46,892 nucleotides of DNA from Thiobacillaceae bacterium (GTDB taxonomy: Bacteria; Pseudomonadota; Gammaproteobacteria; Burkholderiales; Thiobacillaceae), in the NCBI GenBank assembly GCA_012274165.1, contig JAAPAA010000268.1, forward strand, positions 1-46,892. Direction: 5' to 3'. Positions within the stretch are counted from its first letter, which is position 1, and the number at the start of each line of letters is the position of its first letter. The notes below the pieces were generated by a model. It saw nothing but the letters and a program-made list of their open reading frames with translations. It was not told the origin of the DNA and made no database searches. The translations under genes were made by a program, and so were the position numbers. Positions 36,801-44,772 of this stretch are shown here, piece by piece.

Positions 36801-37297
36801 TAGCTTCGGTCCTCAATAACGTATGGTCTGGCCGCATCATTGCTCTCTCTTTCTTCCTTGCTTTGACGTCTGCGAAGTTCACGGGTTGTGTATCCCCCGA
36901 CCAACTTTCCATTGGCTATATACATCCAGTCCGAAACGTCATCACGAGAGACTGTGACCACCTGCTTGAACTTTAGCCCCGGTAGGGTTGGTTCATTTGT
37001 CAGAACACCATGGAATGCATTGCCGTCGTAGTAAATGTCGGCTATCCAAATGTGCTCCGTTTCACCGAGAACTGTGAACTTGCCCTTTATCAGGAACGAC
37101 TCTTGCCACGATTTTGGAGACTTTAGCGTTGCGATGAATTTGTCTAATGTTGCTCTAGCTTTGGCTATAGCAATATTCATTTCAGGGTCGCCGGAAACAA
37201 CCTGAACAATCTGATCATTTGTTTCTTGTGTGGGCTGTCCGAATGATGGGGGTGCCGTCAGCATTAGAAGGAGAAATGTGATTTGAAAGAAGTGCAT
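36800..37297 (-). CDS. Exported DUF2314-like protein inserted inside the hyp operon
   Basis: 165 residues with a signal peptide (MHFFQITFLLLMLTAPPSFG). The mature part has DPEMNIAIAKARATLDKFIA, a WIADIYYDGNAFHGVLTNEP strand region and VSRDDVSDWMYIANGKLVGG, as in the DUF2314/YegJ family of unknown function. It is clearly more AT-rich (mid-40s percent GC by eye) than hypA and hypB on either side and uses AT-ending codons more, suggesting recent transfer. It has no obvious strong ribosome site but its stop overlaps the hypB start. No known link to hydrogenase; HypA-HypB neighbours are normally adjacent. Confidence 0.75.
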   Translation of the reverse strand: MHFFQITFLLLMLTAPPSFGQPTQETNDQIVQVVSGDPEMNIAIAKARATLDKFIATLKSPKSWQESFLIKGKFTVLGETEHIWIADIYYDGNAFHGVLTNEPTLPGLKFKQVVTVSRDDVSDWMYIANGKLVGGYTTRELRRRQSKEERESNDAARPYVIEDRS

Positions 37298-37307
37298 TTG
37301 AAGTCAA

Positions 37308-37676
37308 TTAAGAATTTGATGCCAAGGACGGCGCGGTTTCGAGCTCGACACTTTCCAGCAGCAGTTCATCGCCGGAAATAACCTGGGTGTGCCAGTCGCC
37401 GCAGGCGCCGCAGATCAGGCGGTTCATCGCGGCTTCGGTTTCCAAGCCGCAGGTATGGCAGCGCACCTGGATCGGCGCGTGAGTGAATTCGAGTTCGGCG
37501 TGTTGCATGCGGCTGCCGGCGGCAGCCAGCGGAAAGGCCGTGGCCAGAAGTTCGGGCACCACGCCGGCGAGCGGGCCGATGCGCACGCGGATAGTCGTGG
37601 CGCTACTCGCCTGATGCTGATCGATCACGGCATCCACCTGTTCGACCAGCGCCTGGGCGACTGCCAGTTCATGCAC
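37308..37676 (-). CDS. hypA: HypA, nickel chaperone
   Basis: 122 residues starting MHELAVAQALVEQ (MHE is the conserved nickel site), followed by the zinc ribbon with two Cys pairs (VRCHTCGLE and LICGACGDW). It hands Ni to the hydrogenase large subunit with HypB. The start overlaps the hypC stop by 8 bases. The last residues (ETAPSLASNS) extend a few positions beyond the usual end and lie next to the inserted DUF2314 gene, so the tail may have been altered at the insertion. Otherwise complete. Confidence 0.93.
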   Translation of the reverse strand: MHELAVAQALVEQVDAVIDQHQASSATTIRVRIGPLAGVVPELLATAFPLAAAGSRMQHAELEFTHAPIQVRCHTCGLETEAAMNRLICGACGDWHTQVISGDELLLESVELETAPSLASNS

Positions 37677-37899
37677 CGCTTTCCTCCAGAATCTGGTCGA
37701 GCAATTCCCAGGTTGTACGCGCGTCGGATTCGGCTATCTTCTGGATGGCGTAGCCGACATGCACCATGACGAAGTCGCCGATTGCGGGCGGCTCGTCCTG
37801 CATCATGAACAGGCTGACGTCGCGCCACACGCCCTTGGCCTGACAGCGGGCGGTGTAGCCTTCGATCGATTCGATCTGCATGGGAATGGCGAGGCACAT
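37669..37899 (-). CDS. hypC: HypC, hydrogenase maturation chaperone
   Basis: 76 residues starting MCLAIPMQIESIEG; Cys2 is the essential residue that binds HypD and iron, and the GDFVMVHVGYAIQKI segment is the conserved OB core. It delivers the Fe(CN)2CO unit to the large subunit. It is the first gene of the leftward hyp operon. A 20-bp inverted repeat stands 17-36 bases upstream of the ATG, between it and the divergent structural operon. Confidence 0.95.
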   Translation of the reverse strand: MCLAIPMQIESIEGYTARCQAKGVWRDVSLFMMQDEPPAIGDFVMVHVGYAIQKIAESDARTTWELLDQILEESGA

Positions 37900-38049
37900 G
37901 GGGGGTGACCAGAAACTATACTCGGATCAGTATAGGTGATTTTCCGCCCCTGGCACTGATTGGAAATATTTCAAAATAGTTAAAATAAATCAGATACTTG
38001 AGCGGTTTACTTGGTTGTTATTCAACTGCCGTGCTGATAGATTGAATAA
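37900..38049. promoter_or_regulatory. Shared divergent promoter region of the hyp and hydrogenase operons
   Basis: The 150 bases between hypC (left) and the protease gene (right) are the only gap that can hold promoters for both units. It is AT-rich, with the 20-bp inverted repeat at 37916-37935, a palindrome GAAATATTTC at 37963-37972, and TAAAATAAAT at 37981-37990. Promoter boxes cannot be fixed by eye. Confidence 0.55.
37916..37935. promoter_or_regulatory. 20-bp inverted repeat upstream of hypC
   Basis: CTATACT (37916-37922) and AGTATAG (37929-37935) are exact complements around CGGATC. The size and symmetry suit a dimeric regulator site; alternatively it could fold as a leader hairpin of the hypC mRNA. 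The regulator is not identified in the window. Confidence 0.5.
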
Positions 38050-38523
38050 ATGAAAACGCTCGTGCTCGGCATCGGCAACACCCTGCTCACCGATGAAGGC
38101 ATCGGCCTTCATGTGCTGCAGGCACTCGAACCCGAGCTGGCGAATTGGCCCGATGTGACCCTGCTCGATGGCGGCACGCTGTCGTTCACGCTGGCGGGGC
38201 CGATCGAGGACGCCGATGCGCTGATCGTGGTCGACGCCGCCAACATCAAGACCCAACCGGGTGGATGGACCTTGCTGAAAGGGGAGGAAATGGACGCATT
38301 TCTGATGAGCAATCGCAAGTCCACGGTGCACGAAGTGGGACTGACCGACCTGCGCGCGATTGCCATACTGGCGGGACACTGGCCGGACAAACGGGCGATG
38401 CTGGCGATCCAGCCCGATGTCATCGACTGGGGCGAGCAGCCCACACCTGCCGTTGCAGCAGCCATTCCGCCCGCCTGTGCGGCGATCCGCGAACTGATCC
38501 GGGAGTGGCAGCATGTCACTTGA
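38050..38523 (+). CDS. hupD: [NiFe]-hydrogenase large-subunit maturation protease
   Basis: 157 residues of the HupD/HyaD/HybD endopeptidase family. The N-terminal VLGIGNTLLTDEGIGLHV contains the Glu, and the strand DALIVVDAAN the Asp, that bind nickel; STVHEVGLTDL supplies the His. It trims the C-terminus of the large subunit after Ni insertion. The expected target is the tail VTDPDGEELVQVKIK of the protein encoded at 42009-43772. It is the first gene of the rightward operon and overlaps the HupH-like gene by 11 bases. Confidence 0.92.
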   Translation: MKTLVLGIGNTLLTDEGIGLHVLQALEPELANWPDVTLLDGGTLSFTLAGPIEDADALIVVDAANIKTQPGGWTLLKGEEMDAFLMSNRKSTVHEVGLTDLRAIAILAGHWPDKRAMLAIQPDVIDWGEQPTPAVAAAIPPACAAIRELIREWQHVT

Positions 38524-38929
38524 CGCCATCCCCATCCACGTCGTCAACACCCTGCCAGCCGGCCCCGGCCTGACCGGCAATGCGCCGCCGCTGTTGCGCG
38601 AGATTTCCGAACTGCTGCTTCGCCTGCTAGAAACTGGCGAGACCGCTGCCATCGATCTGTCTGCTCTGCCGCTGACGCCGGCCGATCTGGATTGGCTGCG
38701 CGACAAGCTGGGCGAGGGCGAAATTGCCGTCACCCTGCAGGCCAGCGGCGAATCCACGCTGAACGAGACCGCCTGTTCCGGCGTCTGGTGGGTGACGCAT
38801 CACAACGAAAATGGCGCGGTGACGTCGCAGTTCATCGAGGTGGCTTTCGTTCCGGAACTGGTCAAGGCCCATCCGCAGGATGTTGCAATCGGACAGGAAT
38901 ATCTTGAATTAATGATTGCCAACCTCTAA
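38513..38929 (+). CDS. Short HupH/HyaF-like hydrogenase accessory protein
   Basis: 138 residues. The C-terminal part (GEIAVTLQASGESTLNETAC, SGVWWVTHHNENGAVTSQFI, EVAFVPELVKAHPQDVA) matches the HupH C-terminal domain. Full HupH/HyaF proteins have about 280 residues, so only one domain is present here; this short form is common in Isp-type clusters. The family is thought to help small-subunit or large-subunit assembly, details unclear. It overlaps the protease gene by 11 bases and precedes the small-subunit gene by 45, with AGGAGA before the latter. Confidence 0.8.
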   Translation: MSLDAIPIHVVNTLPAGPGLTGNAPPLLREISELLLRLLETGETAAIDLSALPLTPADLDWLRDKLGEGEIAVTLQASGESTLNETACSGVWWVTHHNENGAVTSQFIEVAFVPELVKAHPQDVAIGQEYLELMIANL

Positions 38930-38974
38930 GGTGCAATGAAGCGCGGTTAAGTTTTCTGTCAGGAGACAAGCATC

Positions 38975-40054
38975 ATGCAGGGTCCATTGATCGATACACT
39001 CATCCGGCAAGGCGTCAGCCGCCGCACCTTTCTCAAATACTGCGCCACGCTGGCCTCGATGATGGCCTTGCCGCCCTCAGCCGGGCTTGCGATGGCCGAG
39101 GCGATGGCCGCGTCCCGGCGGCCGTCGGTGATCTGGCTCCCGTTCCAGGAATGCACCGGCTGCACCGAGTCGATCACGCGCTCGCATTCGCCCACCATCG
39201 AAGGCATGATTTTCGACATGATTTCGCTCGACTATCAGGAAACGCTGATGGCCGCGGCGGGCTTCCAGGCCGAGGAAGCCCTGCACAGCGCGATGAAGGA
39301 CAACTACGGCAAATACCTGTTGATCGTCGATGGCTCGATTCCGCTGGGTGAGGACGGCGCCTATTCCTGCATCGGCGGCCAGTCCAATCTGGAGATGTTG
39401 AAGGAAGTCGGAAAAGGCGCAGCCGCCATCATCGCGGTGGGTTCCTGCGCGTCCTTCGGCGGCATCCCGAAAGCCAATCCGAATCCGACCGGCGCGGTAT
39501 CGGTGTCCGACATCATCAAGGACAAACCCATCGTCAACATCCCCGGCTGCCCGCCGATTCCGGTGGTGATGACCGGTGTGCTGGCGCATTACCTCACCTT
39601 CGGCAGCCTGCCGGAACTCGACGACAAGCGACGGCCCAAGGCTTTCTTCGGCGAAACCATCCACGACCGCTGCTACCGCCGGCCATTCTACGACCAGGGC
39701 AAATTCGCCAAGACCTTCGACGACGAAGGCGCACGCAACGGCTGGTGCCTGTTCGAACTCGGCTGCAAGGGACCGGTCACCCACAACGCCTGCGCCACGA
39801 CCAAATGGAACGGCGGCACCTCGTGGCCTGTTGAGTCCGGCCACGGCTGTCTCGGCTGCTCGGAACCCGATTTTTGGGATGCCGGCAGCTTCTACAAGGC
39901 CTTGTCGACGCCGGCCAATCCGCTCAAGTACGCAGCGGCCGCTGCAGTAGGGGGCGCGGTCGCGGGTGTCGCGGTCAGTTTTGCCAATCGCGCCAAGAAG
40001 GGCGCGGCCAAATCGGCACATGAAACGACCACGTTGACCGACCTGGAGAAATGA
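38975..40054 (+). CDS. hynS: [NiFe] hydrogenase small subunit, Isp type
   Basis: 359 residues. A Tat signal (SRRTFLK at residues 15-21) is followed by the iron-sulfur ligands FQECTGCTES (Cys60, Cys63), VGSCASFGG, IPGCPP, HDRC, CLFELGCKGP and the SGHGCLGCSEPDFWD medial-cluster region. A C-terminal hydrophobic helix (AAAAAVGGAVAGVAVSFANR) anchors it. The extra Cys of oxygen-tolerant membrane hydrogenases are absent: Gly62 and the Gly in SFGG replace them, so a standard proximal [4Fe-4S] cluster is expected. It transfers electrons from the Ni-Fe site to the Isp proteins. Its stop overlaps the isp1 start by ATGA. Confidence 0.95.
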   Translation: MQGPLIDTLIRQGVSRRTFLKYCATLASMMALPPSAGLAMAEAMAASRRPSVIWLPFQECTGCTESITRSHSPTIEGMIFDMISLDYQETLMAAAGFQAEEALHSAMKDNYGKYLLIVDGSIPLGEDGAYSCIGGQSNLEMLKEVGKGAAAIIAVGSCASFGGIPKANPNPTGAVSVSDIIKDKPIVNIPGCPPIPVVMTGVLAHYLTFGSLPELDDKRRPKAFFGETIHDRCYRRPFYDQGKFAKTFDDEGARNGWCLFELGCKGPVTHNACATTKWNGGTSWPVESGHGCLGCSEPDFWDAGSFYKALSTPANPLKYAAAAAVGGAVAGVAVSFANRAKKGAAKSAHETTTLTDLEK

Positions 40055-40716
40055 TCATGAACGAATTGCAATTGCTGACTTGGGTGCGCGGCCCGGGATT
40101 GAACATTGCGGTGGGAATTTTCCTGCTGGGCGTGCTGTGGCGTCTGTTTGAGATCTACTCGCTCGGCCGCAAGAAAGACCTGTCCGCGCCGCGCCACACG
40201 TCCGGTGCATCCGGCCTGCACACCGTGTTCCGCCGCTCGCTGCCGCCGCCCGGCATGCTGAAGCGTTCGCCGGTGAGCTATATCGGTGGTTACATCTTTC
40301 ACATCGGGCTGGCCATCATCGTGTTCCTGGGGGCACCGCACATCCTGCTGATCACCAGCCTCACCGGCCTGTCGTGGCCCTCGCTGCCGTCGCAGTTCAT
40401 CGGTCTGACGGCGGTGGTGACGATGGCGGCGATGGTGGTGGTGCTGGCCGACCGTATCAACAAGCCGGTCAAGCGTTTCCTCAGCACCTTCGAGGACTGG
40501 TTTGCCTGGGCGGTGACCTTCCTGCCGGTGCTGACCGGCTGGCTGGCAACGCAGCACCTGCTGCTGCCCTACACCCAGATGCTGGCGCTGCATATCCTCA
40601 CCGCGGAAATCCTGCTGGTGGTGCTGCCGTTCACCAAGCTGTTCCATGTGTTCACCCTGTTCGGCTCGCGCTGGTACAACGGCCGGGTCAATGGGCATAA
40701 AGGAGTGCCGGTATGA
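40051..40716 (+). CDS. isp1: Isp1, membrane cytochrome b-like subunit
   Basis: 221 residues with about five hydrophobic helices (for example LNIAVGIFLLGVLWRLFEIY, GGYIFHIGLAIIVFLGAPH and MLALHILTAEILLVVLPFTK) and well-placed His residues that could bind b-type haem, as in NarI/DsrM-like proteins. In known Isp-type hydrogenases Isp1 links the small subunit to the quinone pool and to Isp2. It overlaps both neighbours by four bases (ATGA at each end), so hynS, isp1 and isp2 are translated as one unit. Confidence 0.93.
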   Translation: MIMNELQLLTWVRGPGLNIAVGIFLLGVLWRLFEIYSLGRKKDLSAPRHTSGASGLHTVFRRSLPPPGMLKRSPVSYIGGYIFHIGLAIIVFLGAPHILLITSLTGLSWPSLPSQFIGLTAVVTMAAMVVVLADRINKPVKRFLSTFEDWFAWAVTFLPVLTGWLATQHLLLPYTQMLALHILTAEILLVVLPFTKLFHVFTLFGSRWYNGRVNGHKGVPV

Positions 40717-41996
40717 GCGCCACCCTCGAAAAAGGCATCCGCGTCCTCAAGGAAGTCATCGACGCGCCCATCGCCAGTTATTTTGAAAGCTGCGTGCACT
40801 GCGGCCTGTGCGCCGAGGCCTGCCTGTTCTACACCGAAACCGGCGATCCCAAATACACCCCGATCCACAAGCTGGAACCGTTGCGCCGCGTCTACGAGCA
40901 GGAGTACACGCTGCTGGGACGGCTGAAGAAAATGGTCGGCCTGTCCAAGCCGGTGACCGATGGCGAACTCGATCAATGGCAGGAACTGGTCTACAACAGT
41001 TGCACGCTGTGCGGCCGCTGTTCCGCCGTGTGCCCGGTCGGCAACGACATCGTCTACATGGTGCGCAAGTTCCGCGAGGGCATGTCCGCCTCCGGTCACG
41101 CGCCGGAAGGCATCATCGGCGCAGTCAACCGCACCGTCACCATCGGCAGTCCGATGGGGGTCAAGCTGCCCGCGGTGAAAGCGCAGATGAAACACGTCGA
41201 AGAAGACTACGGCCTGCCGATTCCGCTCGACGCCGAAGGCGCCGAATACATGGTGATGCTGTCCTCGATGGAGATCATCAACTTCCCCGAATATCTGGGC
41301 GCCGTCGCCAAGATCATGCATCAGGCAGGCAAGACCTGGACGCTGTGCTCGACCGCGTTCGAGGCCACCAACGCCGGCATCCAGATCGGCAATTCCGACC
41401 TGGCGAAAGTGATCGTCTCGCGCATCGTCGACGGGGCGGAAAAGCTCAAGGTCAAGACCGTGATCAGCCCCGAGTGCGGCCACGCATATACCGCGCTACG
41501 CTGGGAAGGCGCCAACCTGATCGGGCGGCCATTTACCTTCGAGGTCAAGCACATCATCGAAGTGCTGGACGAGTTCCAGGCGCAGGGACTGCTGAAAACA
41601 GAAGGCTTCGAGACCGACAAGCTGACCTTCCACGATCCCTGCCAGCTGGTGCGTCGCGGCGGTGTGATCCAGCAGCCCCGCACGCTGATGAACATGGTGG
41701 CGAAGAACTTCGTCGAGATGCCCGATGCCGGCTACATGAACTGGTGCTGCGGCGGTGGCGGCGGCGCATCGGCCATCGAGGAGGGCGAGGCATTGCGGCT
41801 GGAAGCCTTCAAGAAAAAGAAATCCCAGTTCGAAGCGGTCAAACCGGATCGGGTGGTGACCGCCTGCGCCAACTGTCGCATCGTGCTGGAAGAAGGCCTG
41901 GAGCACTACCAGATGGATATCCCGGTGATCGGTCTGACCGAAATGATCGCTGAACATATTCCGGACAACGCGCCGCAAGCGGCAACCAAGTCGTAA
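40713..41996 (+). CDS. isp2: Isp2, HdrD/DsrK-like iron-sulfur subunit
   Basis: 427 residues. Two ferredoxin-type cluster motifs stand in the N-terminal third (CVHCGLCAEAC and CTLCGRCSAVCPVG). The C-terminal part has two CCG-type domains; the second is clear (HDPCQLVRRGGV, NWCCGGGGGASAIEEGE, TACANCRIV), the first lies around STAFEATNAG and SPECGHAY. This is the HdrD-like layout known for Isp2. It is a cytoplasmic electron-transfer partner of Isp1, related to heterodisulfide reductase and DsrK. A link of H2 oxidation to thiol/disulfide or sulfur metabolism is plausible but not proven. Confidence 0.93.
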   Translation: MSATLEKGIRVLKEVIDAPIASYFESCVHCGLCAEACLFYTETGDPKYTPIHKLEPLRRVYEQEYTLLGRLKKMVGLSKPVTDGELDQWQELVYNSCTLCGRCSAVCPVGNDIVYMVRKFREGMSASGHAPEGIIGAVNRTVTIGSPMGVKLPAVKAQMKHVEEDYGLPIPLDAEGAEYMVMLSSMEIINFPEYLGAVAKIMHQAGKTWTLCSTAFEATNAGIQIGNSDLAKVIVSRIVDGAEKLKVKTVISPECGHAYTALRWEGANLIGRPFTFEVKHIIEVLDEFQAQGLLKTEGFETDKLTFHDPCQLVRRGGVIQQPRTLMNMVAKNFVEMPDAGYMNWCCGGGGGASAIEEGEALRLEAFKKKKSQFEAVKPDRVVTACANCRIVLEEGLEHYQMDIPVIGLTEMIAEHIPDNAPQAATKS

Positions 41997-42008
41997 GGAG
42001 CCTCATTC

Positions 42009-43772
42009 ATGACCACAGCACAACGCATCGTCGTTGATCCCATCACCCGCATCGAGGGGCACCTGCGTATCGAGGCGGAAACCGATGCCAGCGGCAAGAT
42101 CATCAGTGCGTATTCCGCCGGCACCATGGTGCGCGGCATCGAGATCATCCTGCGCGGCCGCGACCCGCGCGATGCCTGGGCGTTTGCCCAGCGCATCTGC
42201 GGCGTTTGCACGCTGGTGCACGGCATCGCCTCGGTGCGTTCGGTGGAAGATGCGTTGCATCGCGCCATCCCCAGTTACAGCATCCCGAAGAACGCGGAGC
42301 TGATCCGCAACCTGATGATCGCCGCGCAATACGTGCACGACCACGTGATGCACTTCTATCACCTGCACGCGCTTGACTGGGTCGATGTGGTGTCGGCGCT
42401 AAAGGCCGACCCCAAGGCTACCTCGGCGCTGGCGCAATCGCTCTCCAGCTATCCGCGGTCGTCGCCGGGCTACTTCGCCGACGTGCAGAAGAAGGTGAAG
42501 ACTTTCGTCGAGCAGGGCCAGCTCGGCATTTTCGCCAACGCCTACTGGGGCCACCCCGCCTACAAGCTGCCGCCGGAAGCCAACCTGATGGCGGTGGCGC
42601 ACTACCTCGACGCGCTCGCCTGGCAGCGCGACGTGGTCAAGCTGCATGCCATTTTCGGCGGCAAGAATCCGCACCCCAATTTCGTCGTGGGCGGCGTGCC
42701 ATCGGCCATTTCCGTGCACACCAGCGGCGGCGGCCAGGACGCCACCGCGCTCAACATCGTGGGGCTGCAGACAGTGCAGAACGTCATCAAGCAGATGCGC
42801 GATTTCGTCGATCAGGCCTATGTGCCCGATACGCTGGCGATTGCTGGTTTCTACAAGGACTGGGGCAGCCGCGGCGAAGGGCTGGGCAACTTCCTGTCGT
42901 TCGGCGACCTGCCGTCGAAAGGCTTCTGGGACACCGAGTCCTATCTGATTCCGCGCGGCGTCATCCTCAACCGCGACCTGAGCAAAATTCATCCGATCGA
43001 CCTCGATGCGGACAACGAAATCCAGGAATTCGTCAGCCACTCCTGGTACAAATACAGCCAGGGCGACAAACAGGGCCTGCACCCGTTCAAGGGCGAAACC
43101 GAGCTCAACTACACCGGGCCGAAGCCGCCCTACGCCCAGCTCGATGTGGAGCAGAAATACTCCTGGATGAAATCGCCGCGCTGGCAGGGCAAGTCGATGG
43201 AAGTCGGCCCGCTCGCCCGCGTGCTGATGCTGTACGCCAGCGGCAATGAACAGGCGAAGGAACTGGTGGGCATGACGCTGAAGACGCTCGACGTTCCGGT
43301 CGACGCGCTGTTCTCGACGCTCGGCCGCACCGCCGCGCGCACGCTGGAATCGAAGATCCTGGCCGACGCCATGCAGGGCTGGTACGACCAGCTCATCGCC
43401 AATATCAAGGCCGGCGATGTGCGTACCTTCAACGACCAGTATTGGGATCCGTCGACCTGGCCCAGCCACATGCAGGGCGTCGGCCTGATGGAAGCGCCGC
43501 GCGGCGGCTTGAGCCACTGGATCGTCATCGACGACGCCAAGATCACCAACTATCAGGCGGTGGTGCCCAGCACCTGGAACGCCGGCCCGCGCGACATGAA
43601 TGGCCAGCCGGGCGCGTACGAGGCGGCGCTGCAGGACAACCACGTGATGGCGGACCCGAAACAGCCGATCGAGATCCTGCGCACCATCCATTCGTTCGAC
43701 CCGTGCATTGCCTGCGCCGTGCACGTGACCGACCCGGACGGCGAGGAGTTGGTGCAGGTGAAAATCAAGTGA
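42009..43772 (+). CDS. hynL: [NiFe] hydrogenase large subunit, Isp type
   Basis: 587 residues with intact nickel ligands: RICGVC (Cys64, Cys67) near the N-terminus and DPCIACAVH (Cys566, Cys569, His572) near the C-terminus. Cleavage after His572 would remove the 15-residue tail, the job of the protease encoded at 38050. Other family segments: HGIASVRSVEDAL, HHFYHLHALDW-like HVMHFYHLHALDWVD, and SHWIVIDDAKITNYQ. It holds the Ni-Fe(CN)2CO active site. It starts 12 bases after isp2. The order hynS-isp1-isp2-hynL is diagnostic for group 1e hydrogenases. Confidence 0.96.
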   Translation: MTTAQRIVVDPITRIEGHLRIEAETDASGKIISAYSAGTMVRGIEIILRGRDPRDAWAFAQRICGVCTLVHGIASVRSVEDALHRAIPSYSIPKNAELIRNLMIAAQYVHDHVMHFYHLHALDWVDVVSALKADPKATSALAQSLSSYPRSSPGYFADVQKKVKTFVEQGQLGIFANAYWGHPAYKLPPEANLMAVAHYLDALAWQRDVVKLHAIFGGKNPHPNFVVGGVPSAISVHTSGGGQDATALNIVGLQTVQNVIKQMRDFVDQAYVPDTLAIAGFYKDWGSRGEGLGNFLSFGDLPSKGFWDTESYLIPRGVILNRDLSKIHPIDLDADNEIQEFVSHSWYKYSQGDKQGLHPFKGETELNYTGPKPPYAQLDVEQKYSWMKSPRWQGKSMEVGPLARVLMLYASGNEQAKELVGMTLKTLDVPVDALFSTLGRTAARTLESKILADAMQGWYDQLIANIKAGDVRTFNDQYWDPSTWPSHMQGVGLMEAPRGGLSHWIVIDDAKITNYQAVVPSTWNAGPRDMNGQPGAYEAALQDNHVMADPKQPIEILRTIHSFDPCIACAVHVTDPDGEELVQVKIK

Positions 43773-43792
43773 TGAATTCTGGAGAACGCACA

Positions 43793-44365
43793 ATGAAACC
43801 AATGAAGCATGCACGAACCATCGCCCTGACCGCCCTCTGCCTCTATGCGGGGACGGCATCCGCTCACCCTGGACATATGGCAGCCGGTTTCGCCGGTGGT
43901 CTGGCACACCCCTTTCTTGGGCTGGATCACCTGCTGGCCATGATCGCGATTGGCCTGTGGGCTGCGCAGCAGGGTGGCCGCGCGCCGTGGGCTGTGCCCG
44001 CAGCCTTTGTTGGCGCGATGGTGTTGGGCGGCGGGCTGGCGTGGGCCGGCCTGGCGCTGCCTCAGGTTGAGGCCGGCATCGCGGTCTCGGTGCTGGTGCT
44101 GGGCCTGCTGATCGCCACGCGGCGCCAGTGGCCGGTCACGGCTGGCATGGCGGTCGCCGCCGGATTCGCGCTGTTCCACGGCTACGCCCATGGACTGGAC
44201 ATGCCGCAGGCCACGTCGCCCGCGTTGTATGCCCTGGGCTTCGTGCTGGCGACGGCTTTTTTTCATGGCGTGGGCATCGCCGGCAGCCTGAGCGGCCGTT
44301 ATGCGATGCAGGCTGCGGGTGCCGCGATCGCGGCCAGCGGCCTGGCGATGCTGGTGGGAATGTGA
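43793..44365 (+). CDS. hupE: HupE/UreJ-family nickel permease
   Basis: 190 residues from Met at 43793 (MKPMKHARTIALTA), with CTGGAG upstream; the longer in-frame reading runs through hynL in another frame. A cleavable signal peptide ends near TASA-H, giving a mature start HPGHMAAG. Then come six or so membrane helices with the metal motif HPFLGLDHLLAM and later FHGYAHGLD and FFHGVGIAG. HupE proteins import Ni2+ for hydrogenase. Position directly after hynL supports that role. The next gene starts 7 bases after its stop. Confidence 0.9.
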   Translation: MKPMKHARTIALTALCLYAGTASAHPGHMAAGFAGGLAHPFLGLDHLLAMIAIGLWAAQQGGRAPWAVPAAFVGAMVLGGGLAWAGLALPQVEAGIAVSVLVLGLLIATRRQWPVTAGMAVAAGFALFHGYAHGLDMPQATSPALYALGFVLATAFFHGVGIAGSLSGRYAMQAAGAAIAASGLAMLVGM

Positions 44366-44372
44366 GCCGCCG

Positions 44373-44690
44373 ATGGACGATCAGCTGCAACGCCTGCTGG
44401 AAGCCGAAACCCGCGCACAGGCGGTGATCGATGCCGCCAGCCAGGAACGCCAGCGCATCATCGATGACACATTGGCGACCGTGCGTGATGCCGAGGCGCG
44501 TTTCGAGGCGGGTCGCGTCGGCCTGCGTGCCCCTTTCCTGAGCGAGGCGCTGGGACGCGCCGATCAGGCGGTGGCCGGGTTTACGCGCAAATACGGAGAG
44601 CGCCAGCGCACCCTGCGCGATCTGGCGGCGCGGCACGAATCCGATGCGGTGGATGCGGCGCTGGCGCTGTTGCTTGATCCATCCGAATGA
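44373..44690 (+). CDS. V/A-type ATPase peripheral-stalk-like subunit (G/H type)
   Basis: 105 residues from Met at 44373 (MDDQLQRLLEAETRAQAVID), almost entirely helical and charged, with Ala-rich heptad patterns (EAETRAQAVIDAASQERQRI) typical of the small coiled-coil stalk subunit at the head of bacterial V/A-ATPase operons. Identification rests on composition and on the C and I subunits that follow. The end is DAALALLLDPSE. Only 7 bases separate it from hupE. It likely forms the peripheral stalk dimer with subunit E, which should lie beyond the window. Confidence 0.7.
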   Translation: MDDQLQRLLEAETRAQAVIDAASQERQRIIDDTLATVRDAEARFEAGRVGLRAPFLSEALGRADQAVAGFTRKYGERQRTLRDLAARHESDAVDAALALLLDPSE

Positions 44691-44710
44691 GCGTCTGCCG
44701 TTCCTGACCA

Positions 44711-44760
44711 GGGAAGCGGGGTGGCGAAGTACGCCACCCCCCGACCCGAACGCGCTTCCC
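44711..44760 (+). promoter_or_regulatory. Nested hairpin between two ATPase genes
   Basis: Inner stem GGGGTGGCG/CGCCACCCC (44718-44726 with 44732-44740, loop AAGTA) lies inside an outer stem GGGAAGCG/CGCTTCCC (44711-44718 with 44753-44760). It occupies the 82-base gap before the subunit C gene. No T run follows, so it is more likely an mRNA processing or attenuation element than a simple terminator. Confidence 0.5.
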
Positions 44761-44772
44761 TTCCCATCCATC

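Noticed and set aside
37951..37965. TGGCAC at 37951 as a sigma-54 promoter for the hydrogenase operon
   Set aside because: The GG is present but the GC expected 10 bases later is AA, so the -12 element is missing.
42399..43907. 502-residue minus-strand frame over the hydrogenase large subunit
   Set aside because: Antisense shadow; the large subunit on the plus strand has all metal ligands.
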